DNA of 17,677 bases from an uncultured Collinsella sp. (GTDB taxonomy: Bacteria; Actinomycetota; Coriobacteriia; Coriobacteriales; Coriobacteriaceae): NCBI GenBank assembly GCA_905209455.1, contig CAJLTA010000031.1:1-17677 (forward strand), in the 5' to 3' direction. Below, piece by piece: positions 7,577-14,012 of this stretch (the first letter of the stretch is position 1; every line of letters begins with the position of its first letter). The notes under the pieces are model-generated. The model saw only the letters and a list, made by a program, of their open reading frames with translations. It was not told the DNA's origin and ran no database searches. Made by a program: the position numbers and the translations under genes.

Positions 7577-7600
7577 AAAAAGGCCTGTCTTGGCCTTTTG
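7577..7600 (+). terminator. Hairpin after the small gene, terminator-like
   Basis: AAAAGGCC (7578-7585) pairs with GGCCTTTT (7592-7599) across a 6-nt loop, 80 bases after the stop of the small plus-strand gene. The T-run is part of the stem and only TTTTG follows, so efficiency may be modest. The near-symmetry allows use from either strand. It lies inside the MITE-like element. Confidence 0.5.
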
Positions 7601-7701
7601 TGTCCGGTTTTGGAAGGATGCGTCGTCATTTTTCGTCCAGCCACGCAATCGTTAATGCACAGACAGAATAGATTTGTACATTATTTTTCGCGCCTAAAAT
7701 G

Positions 7702-7740
7702 AAACGCCGTTTGTGACAGTACTCACAAACGGCGTTTTTT
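7702..7740. terminator. Strong intrinsic terminator in the right repeat of the MITE-like element
   Basis: A perfect 15-bp stem (7702-7716 with 7723-7737, core CGCCGTTTGTGA) closes a 6-nt loop and is followed by T6 on the plus strand, a textbook terminator for plus-strand transcription. On the minus strand, TTTCATTTTA follows the stem, so it may also stop nhaA transcripts about 95 bases beyond that gene. Its stem overlaps the right inverted repeat of the MITE-like element. Confidence 0.8.
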
Positions 7741-7830
7741 GGCCACTGGGGTGTCCGGCAGGTGGCAAGTACCACTCAAAACCGCATTTCACACGCGCTC
7801 GAGCAGGCTCTGGCGTCTGTTTCTACGCGC

Positions 7831-9189
7831 CTACTCGTCCTTGGGCGCGGGGTGCTTGCAGATCACACTCATGTAGATCATGCCAAGTACGGCCGCGGTG
7901 ACAGAGCCGGCGAGAATAGCGGCCTTGGCGGCCAGAACCTCAAACTCAGCCGTCGGGAAGGCAAGGCCGCTGATGAGAATCGACATGGTAAAGCCGATGC
8001 CGCCCAGAATACCCACACCGGCAATCATGTGCCAGTTGACATTGCGCGGCAGCTCGCAGGCCTTGAGCTTGACCAAGGCGAACGTCATGCCAAAGATACC
8101 GATCGGCTTGCCCAGCAGCATGCCAAAGTACACGCCGAGCGTCACCGGGTCGGTGAGTAGCGTGCTCATGTCCACGCCCACTAGGCGAACCTGTGCGTTC
8201 ACGAACGCAAAGATCGGCAGAATCACAAAGTTAACCGGCGTGGAGATCAGACGCTCCATGCGGATGAGCGGCGGGGTCACGCGGTGCATGACGCGCTCGA
8301 CCTTGGTGGTCGAGACGGTAAAGTCATGCTGGCCCAGGATGTGTGCCTCGTCGTCGTAGCGGTCATCGAGCAGCGGCAGGCACTCGCCCAACCAATCGGT
8401 GAGGCTATCGAGCTTGACGCCGCACTTGGCCGGGATGGTGAAGGCCAGGATGACGCCGGCAAGCGTAGCGTGCACGCCGCTCTTGAACATGCAGAACCAC
8501 AGCAGCAGGCCCAGCACCGAGTACGGGGCAAGGCGGTAATGCTGCGTCTTGTTGAGCCACACGAGCGCGCAGGTCACAAGCGCGGCGGCGCCCAACCAAA
8601 ACGGATTGGGGCTCTGACCGTAGAAGATGGCGATGGCGGCGATGGAGATGAGGTCATCGGCGATGGCGAGCGTCGAGAAGAACACGCGCACGCCGTTGGG
8701 CACGCGGTTGCCCAAAAGCGACAGCACGCCCAGCGCGAAGGCAATATCGGTTGCCATGGGGATGGCCCAGCCGTTGTGCGCGCCGGCATGGTTAAAGATT
8801 AGGTAGATACAGGCGGGAACGACGACGCCGCCCACGGCCGCTAGCATGGGAAGCATGGCCTGGCGCGGGTTCTTGAGCTCACCAACTGTCATCTCGTACT
8901 TAAGCTCAATGCCCACGAGCAAAAAGAAAATCGCCATGAGGAAGTCGTTGACGAAAAGCTCGACGGTGAGACCGGCCGTCAGGTTGCCCAGACCCACATA
9001 CAGCGGGGTCTCCAAAAAATGATGGATGGCCTCGTAGGCATCGGTATTGGCGCAAACGACGGCGGCGATAGCGGCGAAGACCATGACGGCGGCGGAAATC
9101 GTACCGTTCTCGGCGATGCGCTCCCAGATGTCGTGACGCTCAAAGCGCTTGCGCTCACGAACGTTGAACAGCTGCTCAGTTGCTGCCAT
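7831..9189 (-). CDS. nhaA: NhaA-type Na+/H+ antiporter
   Basis: A 452-residue membrane antiporter that expels Na+ (and Li+) in exchange for protons. About twelve hydrophobic segments are visible. Ion-binding residues are Asp178-Asp179 in LAIADDLISIA (E. coli Asp163-Asp164), and Asp148 in ATDIAFALG (E. coli Asp133). GKPIGIF carries Lys361, the likely counterpart of E. coli Lys300. The chain exceeds E. coli NhaA (388 residues) by a hydrophilic N-terminal extension (residues 1-27) and a charged cytoplasmic loop (about 254-303, with DDRYDDEAH). ATG at 9189 has AGGAG (9196-9200) six bases upstream. It is a single-gene unit, bounded by the MITE-region terminator and by the ppaC terminator upstream. 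Confidence 0.95.
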   Translation of the reverse strand: MAATEQLFNVRERKRFERHDIWERIAENGTISAAVMVFAAIAAVVCANTDAYEAIHHFLETPLYVGLGNLTAGLTVELFVNDFLMAIFFLLVGIELKYEMTVGELKNPRQAMLPMLAAVGGVVVPACIYLIFNHAGAHNGWAIPMATDIAFALGVLSLLGNRVPNGVRVFFSTLAIADDLISIAAIAIFYGQSPNPFWLGAAALVTCALVWLNKTQHYRLAPYSVLGLLLWFCMFKSGVHATLAGVILAFTIPAKCGVKLDSLTDWLGECLPLLDDRYDDEAHILGQHDFTVSTTKVERVMHRVTPPLIRMERLISTPVNFVILPIFAFVNAQVRLVGVDMSTLLTDPVTLGVYFGMLLGKPIGIFGMTFALVKLKACELPRNVNWHMIAGVGILGGIGFTMSILISGLAFPTAEFEVLAAKAAILAGSVTAAVLGMIYMSVICKHPAPKDE

Positions 9190-9203
9190 GGGCGGCTCCT
9201 TTC

Positions 9204-9219
9204 ACGGGAAAGCTCCCGT
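9204..9219 (-). promoter_or_regulatory. Hairpin immediately before the nhaA ribosome binding site
   Basis: A 6-bp stem (ACGGGA with TCCCGT, 4-nt loop) ends four bases before the AGGAG of nhaA, just after a run of six T on the minus strand. It could affect ribosome access. It does not match a riboswitch I can name. Confidence 0.3.
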
Positions 9220-9333
9220 CTTAAAAAAGCACGGCCCGCCTAAGTGACGGCGCCGCGCTCTAACGTATTACACTTGCATCTAGCCTACCCTGCACGACAA
9301 GCACGCAGGCGTGGCCGAAAAGCGGAACCACAG

Positions 9334-9354
9334 GTTGAACATTATTTGCTCAAC
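9334..9354. promoter_or_regulatory. Dyad upstream of nhaA
   Basis: GTTGAACA (9334-9341) and TGCTCAAC (9347-9354) form an inverted repeat with one mismatch and a 5-base AT-only centre, within the 206-base gap between nhaA and the ppaC terminator. The form suits a dimeric regulator binding site. No nhaR-like gene is in the window. Confidence 0.3.
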
Positions 9355-9395
9355 GGCACGGGCACGCCTGTCCAAGAGACGACGCGGCGCATGCA

Positions 9396-9436
9396 CAAAA
9401 AACGACCGGAGCGCGGGGCGTCCGCGATCCGGTCGT
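9396..9436 (-). terminator. Intrinsic terminator of ppaC
   Basis: A two-part stem, ACGACCGGA (9402-9410) with 9428-9436 and CGCGG (9412-9416) with 9422-9426, is separated by a single G/A mismatch and closes on a 5-nt loop. On the minus strand it is followed by T6 (complement of 9397-9402). It lies 19 bases beyond the ppaC stop. Confidence 0.9.
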
Positions 9437-9455
9437 GGCGTTTGGTCAACTAAAC

Positions 9456-10379
9456 CTAGCAGGCGGCCATGATGGGGGCAGCGACCTGCTTCTTACGGGA
9501 GAGGACGCCCGGCATCCAGACGCCGTCGTGCTCGTCGGCAATGCCCAGGCCCTTCTGAGCAGCCTCGGTCTCGCCCTCGAGCAGGACCTGCGAGCCCTCC
9601 TCCATGATGTCGGTGATGCACAGGACAATGCCGTCAGCGCCCTTCTCGGCGGCGCAGGCGCGCATGGCCTCGCGAATCTCGTCGATCATGCCGAGTGCGC
9701 GGGTCTTGTCGACAGTCTCGTACTGGCCGATGAGTAGCTTCTTGCCGGCGGGCTCGAACATTTTGATGTCGTTGCCGACCATCTCGGCTGCGGTGAAGGA
9801 GCCGGACGGACGGGTGAGGAAGACCTCCATGCCAAACTTAACCGGGTCGACGCCCACCTGCTCGCCGAGCTTGGCGGCGACGGCGCGGTCGACATCGGTG
9901 GTGGTGGGGCTCTTGAGCATGAGCGTGTCGGTCATCATGGCCGAGAGCAGCAGCTTGGCCTGGACGTCGGAAAGCTCAACGCCGAGCACGCCGGCGAGCT
10001 TGGTGACGATGGTGCAGCTGGAACCCCAGGGCAGGCAGATGTAGTGCAGCGGGCCGGCGGTCTCGAAGTCGCCGATGCGGTGATGATCGACAACGCCAAA
10101 GACCGTGGCGTCCTTAAGGCCGGCGACGGACTGGGCGGACTCGTTGTGGTCGGTGAGAACGACGAGCTGGCCGGCCTCGACGGACTCGATCACGCGGGGC
10201 TCGGCAATGCCGGCGTCGGCGAGCAGCTTGGCGGACTCGGCCGGAAGCTGACCCAGAGCGCAAGCCTCGTAGGTGTTGCCAGCATACTCAACCTGGTTGA
10301 GCAGCTGGGACAGGACGACGGCGCTCATGATGGCGTCGTTATCGGGGTTCTGGTGACCAAAGACAAGAACGTTTGCCAT
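9456..10379 (-). CDS. ppaC: Manganese-dependent inorganic pyrophosphatase (family II)
   Basis: A 307-residue DHH-family phosphatase that hydrolyses pyrophosphate to phosphate in the cytoplasm. Metal ligands are visible: GHQNPDNDAI with His9, Asp13 and Asp15; Asp77 in LTDHN; the DHH signature Asp98-His99-His100; and Asp151 in MMTDTLML. The C-terminal substrate-binding SRKKQ is at 294-298. No CBS or DRTGG insert is present, so this is the short, nucleotide-insensitive form. ATG at 10379 has GGAGG six bases upstream. A TACCAT hexamer about 39 bases before the ATG (10418-10423, minus strand) could be the -10 box. It is transcribed alone, with its own terminator. Confidence 0.96.
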   Translation of the reverse strand: MANVLVFGHQNPDNDAIMSAVVLSQLLNQVEYAGNTYEACALGQLPAESAKLLADAGIAEPRVIESVEAGQLVVLTDHNESAQSVAGLKDATVFGVVDHHRIGDFETAGPLHYICLPWGSSCTIVTKLAGVLGVELSDVQAKLLLSAMMTDTLMLKSPTTTDVDRAVAAKLGEQVGVDPVKFGMEVFLTRPSGSFTAAEMVGNDIKMFEPAGKKLLIGQYETVDKTRALGMIDEIREAMRACAAEKGADGIVLCITDIMEEGSQVLLEGETEAAQKGLGIADEHDGVWMPGVLSRKKQVAAPIMAAC

Positions 10380-10495
10380 GGATATCCTCCACTTGATATG
10401 TGTACTTGGACGTAGCTATGGTAGCACGCCGATGCCGAGCCTTCGCAGACGGAAGGGCCACGGCATATTTTGGGGCGCAGGCACGGGGGCCAAGG

Positions 10496-10546
10496 CTGTC
10501 CCTTTTGCACCATGTTGGTGCAATGTAACCTGTCCCCCTTGCACCA
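10496..10546. repeat. Compound palindromic repeat with GGGACAG core
   Basis: Two 17-base direct repeats, CTGTCCCTTTTGCACCA (10496-10512) and a copy differing at two positions (10530-10546), flank TGGTGCAA (10516-10523). The three TTGCACCA/TGGTGCAA octamers allow two mutually exclusive hairpins in RNA: octamers one and two with a 3-nt loop, or two and three with a 15-nt loop. The element begins one base after the ROK kinase stop on the minus strand. There it could act as a 3'-end hairpin, but no T-tract follows. Confidence 0.7.
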
Positions 10547-10547
10547 G

Positions 10548-11501
10548 CTATTTACCGGCAGCGCGCAGGGCTACATAGGCAGCACCGATGATGCCGGCGT
10601 CGTTTCCGAGCGAAGCGACCTTAATGGGCGTCTCGCGCGAGGCGGAAAGCGCGTACTGCTTAAAGTGCTCGCGAACCTTGTCGAGGTAGACATCGGCCGA
10701 GGCGGAGGCGCCGCCGCCGATGAGGAACATCTCGGGATCAACCACGTTGGCAATAAGCGCCAGTGCGCGGCCGAGATAGTCGGCCATGGTATCGGCCGCG
10801 GCCAGCGCGAGCTTGTCGCCCTCGCGACAAGCCTGGAACACGTCCTTGGAATCGGAGGGGCCGGTCAGCTCGATGGGCTCGACGCCCGCCTTCTTGCACT
10901 CGGCAAGGTAGTTGCTCACCACGCCGGTGGCGCTGGAATACTGCTCCAGGTGGCCATGGCCGCCGCAGCCGCAGGTGCGCTCCTCGGCCGGGTTCAGGCA
11001 CATGTGGCCAATCTCGCCGCCAGCACCCACAACGCCCGATACCACGTCGCCGTTAACGATAACGCCGCCGCCCACGCCGGTACCAATGGTGACCATCACC
11101 ACGTTCTGTACGCCCTTGGCAGAGCCGAGCCAGGCCTCGCCCATAGCAGCAGCGTTGGCGTCGTTCTCGTACTTAACGACCGCGTCGGGGCAGTGCTCCT
11201 GGATGGCGATCTTGAGCTCGGGCAGGTTGATGGCGATGTTCGCCTTGACCTTGGCATCGCCCGATGCCGGGATGGGGCACGGAACGGCCAGGCCAATGCC
11301 CGCCACAAAGGCACGCGGAATCTGGGCCTTGGCGACCACCTGGTCGATAGCCTCGGTCACCGCGGCAAAGCCCGCAGCGTCAACGATGGGAGGCGTGGGC
11401 ACGCTGGCCTTGGCAAGCAGGTTTCCGTCCTCATCGAACAGACCCTCCTTGACCGAGGTGCCGCCGACGTCGATGCCGATGTAATACTGCTTAGGTTCCA
11501 T
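10548..11501 (-). CDS. ROK-family sugar kinase (glucokinase-like)
   Basis: A 317-residue cytoplasmic ATP-dependent hexokinase of the ROK family. The phosphate-binding DVGGTSVK is at 11-18, the catalytic base Asp114 is in YENDANAAAMGE, and the second nucleotide motif is GTGVGGGVIVNGD (about 140-152). The ROK zinc site reads His166, Cys177, Cys179 and then His184 (CGCGGHGHLE), where most family members have a third Cys (CGCGxxGCxE). ATG at 11501 opens MEPKQYYIGIDVGG; an upstream in-frame ATG lacks a ribosome site. The substrate could be glucose, mannose or fructose. Next to PTS and GH1 genes it would phosphorylate the free sugar released by phospho-glycosidase cleavage. A terminator separates it from PTS IIA, so it likely has its own promoter or relies on readthrough. 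Confidence 0.92.
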   Translation of the reverse strand: MEPKQYYIGIDVGGTSVKEGLFDEDGNLLAKASVPTPPIVDAAGFAAVTEAIDQVVAKAQIPRAFVAGIGLAVPCPIPASGDAKVKANIAINLPELKIAIQEHCPDAVVKYENDANAAAMGEAWLGSAKGVQNVVMVTIGTGVGGGVIVNGDVVSGVVGAGGEIGHMCLNPAEERTCGCGGHGHLEQYSSATGVVSNYLAECKKAGVEPIELTGPSDSKDVFQACREGDKLALAAADTMADYLGRALALIANVVDPEMFLIGGGASASADVYLDKVREHFKQYALSASRETPIKVASLGNDAGIIGAAYVALRAAGK

Positions 11502-11555
11502 GGGAGCCCGCCTTTCTCGTTTAAACATTGCCTGTATGGTACCGCTCCCAAGGCA

Positions 11556-11596
11556 AAAACCTGCCAAAAAGGGACAGGTTTGTTTTGGCAGGTTTT
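11556..11596. repeat. Small palindromic repeat, GGGACAGG core
   Basis: AAAACCTGCCAAAA (11556-11569) and its perfect complement (11583-11596) enclose AGGGACAGGTTTG. The plus-strand unit from 11571 matches 21 of 24 bases of an arm at 15451-15474, and shares its GGGACAGG core with the element at 10496-10546. It lies 55 bases before the ROK kinase start, so it falls in that gene's leader or promoter region. Confidence 0.7.
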
Positions 11597-11646
11597 ATCT
11601 GGGGTAACGCAATTGGCTGCCCAACAGGCCGCGCAAGACCATCCCC

Positions 11647-11684
11647 AAAAATAAAGGCGCCGGGAGGCGGAGGCTCCCGGCGCC
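11647..11684 (-). terminator. Intrinsic terminator of the GH1-PTS operon
   Basis: A perfect 11-bp GC stem (GGCGCCGGGAG at 11656-11666 with 11674-11684) and a 7-nt loop are followed on the minus strand by TTTATTTTT. It lies 58 bases after the PTS IIA stop and separates the PTS genes from the ROK kinase. Two smaller hairpins (near 11710-11723 and 11724-11740) precede it. Confidence 0.85.
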
Positions 11685-11742
11685 CGTCAAAGGGACTATG
11701 TTGTCTGTTGGACCGCACGGTCCGTCGCGGCGATAACGCCGA

Positions 11743-12075
11743 CTAGGCCTGAAGTGCCTGCAGCTGCTTGTGAACCTCGATGAGCTCCGTCGCCATGACG
11801 CGCATGGTCTCGGTGCCGGCCATCTGGTCCTCGGCATGCAGCAAAATCAACGGGGCCTCGCCGTTACGCTCGCCGTTGGCCTCCTTCTTCAGAAGCCCCA
11901 TGTGAACATCGTGGCCACCGTTATAGGCCTCGTCGCCCTGCTTGATAAGCTCCTCGGCGGCGTCAAAATCGCCCTCCTTGGCCTTTTGCACGGCATTGAT
12001 GTACATGCTCTTGGCGGTACCGACGTAGCTGATGATCTCAAAGCAGGTCATCTGCAGTTCGTTCATATCCTCCAT
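11743..12075 (-). CDS. PTS IIA component, lactose/cellobiose family
   Basis: A 110-residue, three-helix phosphocarrier that moves phosphate from HPr to IIB. Family features are YVGTAKSMYINAV, KAKEGDFDAAEELI, NGGHDVHMGLL with the probable phospho-histidine His55, and the conserved ILLHAEDQM. ATG at 12075 is chosen because AGGTG lies six bases upstream; a GTG at 12084, just after the IIB stop, would add three residues, and a further ATG at 12066 has a poorly spaced GGAGG. It follows IIB almost without a gap, so the two are coupled, and it is the last gene before the operon terminator. Confidence 0.9.
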   Translation of the reverse strand: MEDMNELQMTCFEIISYVGTAKSMYINAVQKAKEGDFDAAEELIKQGDEAYNGGHDVHMGLLKKEANGERNGEAPLILLHAEDQMAGTETMRVMATELIEVHKQLQALQA

Positions 12076-12084
12076 GCAGAGCAC

Positions 12085-12387
12085 CTAGCCCATCACGCTG
12101 ACGCAGTGGTCGATGATGCCGGCAGCGTTCATGCGGCCGTAGTCGACCATGTTGATAACCTCGACCGGGAAGCGGCCGGCGGCCTCCTTCTCAAAATCGC
12201 CCTTGGTGTAGCCGATCTGCGGACCAAGCAGCAACATGTCGCACTCGTCCAGGTGATCGTGGGCCTCGTTCATGGGACGAGCCTCGACCTCAATATCCAG
12301 ACCACGGTTTGCAACCTCGGCCTGCATCTTCTGGACCAGCAGGCTCGTGGACATACCGGCATTGCAGCAGAGCATGATCTTCTTCAT
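12085..12387 (-). CDS. PTS IIB component, lactose/cellobiose family
   Basis: A 100-residue cytoplasmic domain with the phosphorylated cysteine at Cys8 in MLCCNAGMSTS, aligned with E. coli ChbB (FCSAGMSTS); Cys7 beside it is an extra. It accepts phosphate from IIA and passes it to sugar entering through IIC. ATG at 12387 has a strong AAGGAGG five bases upstream. The 161-base gap from IIC contains two hairpins. Typical family length; a free-standing subunit, not fused to IIA or IIC. Confidence 0.94.
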   Translation of the reverse strand: MKKIMLCCNAGMSTSLLVQKMQAEVANRGLDIEVEARPMNEAHDHLDECDMLLLGPQIGYTKGDFEKEAAGRFPVEVINMVDYGRMNAAGIIDHCVSVMG

Positions 12388-12403
12388 GGTTTCCTCCTTA
12401 TAA

Positions 12404-12418
12404 CTGCGCGGCGCGCAG
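12404..12418 (-). promoter_or_regulatory. Short GC hairpin before the IIB ribosome site
   Basis: CTGCGCG (12404-12410) faces CGCGCAG-type sequence ending at 12418, a near-perfect palindrome only about six bases before the IIB Shine-Dalgarno sequence. It may modulate IIB translation. Confidence 0.35.
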
Positions 12419-12488
12419 ACGACAACTGGTTTTATTCCTTGCGGCTATTGTGCCCACCCCCCTGCATCTTTACACAAGGGAGAGAGCT

Positions 12489-12519
12489 GCGGGCACCGGC
12501 ACCGCGTACCGGCGCCCGC
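12489..12519 (-). other. Intercistronic stem-loop between IIC and IIB
   Basis: An 11-bp stem (12489-12499 with 12509-12519, one G-U pair) and a 9-nt loop start 29 bases after the IIC stop. No T-tract follows, so it is more likely an mRNA-processing or stabilising hairpin, or a partial attenuator, than a full terminator. It could uncouple IIC from IIB-IIA levels. Confidence 0.5.
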
Positions 12520-12548
12520 AAAGGTGAAAAGGACGAACGTTAGGCGTT

Positions 12549-13892
12549 CTACTCGGCGAAAGCCTCCTGCTTGGCGATTGCCTTCTCGGAAATCTTCATA
12601 AAGGGCAGGTAGACGGCCATGCCAATGACAATCTCGATAGCCTGCCACACGCCGGCGCGCCAGTCAAAGCCCGTAGCGAGCAGGGCATTGATGACGGGAG
12701 GCATGGTCCAGGGCACCTGGGCGATGCAGGGGCTGATGATGCCTGCGCAGGTAAGGCCATAGGTGATGCCGATGAACAGATCGGGAAGAAGAACGAACGG
12801 GATCATGAGCGGCAGGTTGTACACGATGGGGTAACCGTAGATAACCGGCTCGTTGATGTTGAACAGACCAGGCAGGATAGCCATCTTGGAAACGGTCTCG
12901 GAAGCCTTGTTCTTGGAGAACAGGAGCGTGTCGAGCAGGAGCATGAGGGTGCAGCCCGAGCCGCCGATGAGGGCGAAGCTGTTAACGATCTGCATGTTCA
13001 TGTAGTGATCGGGCTGAATGGTGCCACCGGCGGCAAAGGTAGCCATGTTGTCGACGATGAGCATGGTCAGGATCGGTTCGACGGTAGCGCCAGAGATGGT
13101 GGACTGGTGAATACCGACGCAGAACAGCAGGTTAGCAAGGGTGTAGATGAGGATAACAGCCCACGGACCGGCGTTCATGATGTTCTTGAGCGGGTTGGAG
13201 ATGCACGTGGAGATGATGGTGCACAGATCGGTGCCGGCGCACACGGCGAGCAGGGCTGCGGCAAGAGCGAAAATTGCGAGGTTAAGCAGCATCGGAATCA
13301 TGACGTTGAAGGAGTTGGAGACCGCGGGAGGCACGCCCTCGCCCAGCTTAACCTTGAGCTTCTCGACGCCAGAAATCTTGATGAAGAGCGAGACGGAAAG
13401 CAGGGCGATGATAATGGCCGAGAACAGACCGTTGGTGCCGGTGTTGGCAGTCGAAAGGGCGCCCGTGACCTCGGCGGAGGTGATCTTGTCGGTGAGCAGC
13501 GGGCTCGTGGCGGCAAGTGTGGCGGTGATCTGCTGCGGCATCATGATGACGAAGGCAGAGATAGCGACGACCATGCAAGCGAGCGGGTTATCGAAACGCT
13601 TGTTCTTAGCGAGGCTGTAGCCAATCAAACCTGCCAAGATAATGGCAGAGACGTTGAGGGTGCCCAGCGTAATTGCCGAACCCCAGGTCTGGAGGTTGGC
13701 AAGGCCCGCCGCATCGAGCGGGAACAGAGGGAACACGACGTTGTTAATAAGAACCGCGATACCCGCAAGGATATAGAGCGGCGTGATGGTCGCGAAGGCG
13801 TCACGCAGGGAACGCAGGTGAACCTGGTTTCCCACCTTCGCAGAGACCTCGGCAAACTTGTCGAGGAAGCTCTTTCCGTTGTCACTGGCCAT
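12549..13892 (-). CDS. PTS IIC component, cellobiose/lactose (ChbC-like) permease
   Basis: A 447-residue membrane protein forming the sugar channel of a cellobiose-family PTS. About ten hydrophobic segments are visible. The substrate-site motifs known from ChbC are present: GIHQSTI with His262 and FNINEPVIYG with Glu348. The hydrophilic N terminus (residues 1-30, LDKFAEVSAKVGNQVHLRSLRDAF) is typical. Sugar specificity cannot be read from sequence; cellobiose, mannobiose, cellobiose-like or glucomannan disaccharides are all possible. ATG at 13892 has AGGAG five bases upstream. The gene follows GH1 after 120 bases and precedes IIB. Confidence 0.94.
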   Translation of the reverse strand: MASDNGKSFLDKFAEVSAKVGNQVHLRSLRDAFATITPLYILAGIAVLINNVVFPLFPLDAAGLANLQTWGSAITLGTLNVSAIILAGLIGYSLAKNKRFDNPLACMVVAISAFVIMMPQQITATLAATSPLLTDKITSAEVTGALSTANTGTNGLFSAIIIALLSVSLFIKISGVEKLKVKLGEGVPPAVSNSFNVMIPMLLNLAIFALAAALLAVCAGTDLCTIISTCISNPLKNIMNAGPWAVILIYTLANLLFCVGIHQSTISGATVEPILTMLIVDNMATFAAGGTIQPDHYMNMQIVNSFALIGGSGCTLMLLLDTLLFSKNKASETVSKMAILPGLFNINEPVIYGYPIVYNLPLMIPFVLLPDLFIGITYGLTCAGIISPCIAQVPWTMPPVINALLATGFDWRAGVWQAIEIVIGMAVYLPFMKISEKAIAKQEAFAE

Positions 13893-13934
13893 GATTGCTC
13901 CTAACTTTCAAATCCGGCCTTTTCCTATGCGCAC

Positions 13935-13990
13935 GGTGGTCTGTCGCCCTCTGCCACCAGATGTGCCATGTGTTGCGCGCGGCGGCGCGC
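13935..13990 (-). other. Two hairpins between GH1 and IIC
   Basis: GCGCGC-ggcg-GCGCGC (13975-13990) and a weaker GGTGG/CCACC pair (13935-13939 with 13954-13958) occupy the 120-base gap. Neither has a T-tract, so readthrough from GH1 into IIC is expected. Confidence 0.35.
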
Positions 13991-14012
13991 GGTCTGGGCG
14001 TTCGCTCGATCG

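Larger units (their letters stand above)
7517..7746. mobile_element. MITE-like element, 230 bp, with terminal inverted repeats
   Basis: The ends are a perfect 12-bp inverted repeat: GTGGCCAAAAAA at 7517-7528 and its complement at 7735-7746. The match continues inward at the same register into TGAGTACTGT, then T/C, then AC, giving imperfect 34-bp terminal repeats with about 26 of 34 positions identical. The pentamer TGGGG occurs just outside both ends (7509-7513 and 7747-7751), a possible target duplication, although three extra bases sit inside the left copy. The interior is AT-rich, codes for nothing convincing and holds two hairpins. It fills most of the 332-bp gap between the small gene and nhaA. 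No transposase is encoded, so any movement would need one in trans. Confidence 0.55.

Noticed and set aside
7499..7830. Short open frames in the gap between the small gene and nhaA
   Set aside because: None has a ribosome binding site or plausible protein; the stretch is better explained by the MITE-like element and hairpins.
9190..9300. Li+/Na+ riboswitch upstream of nhaA
   Set aside because: Only a short local hairpin is evident; I could not identify the conserved core of any known class.
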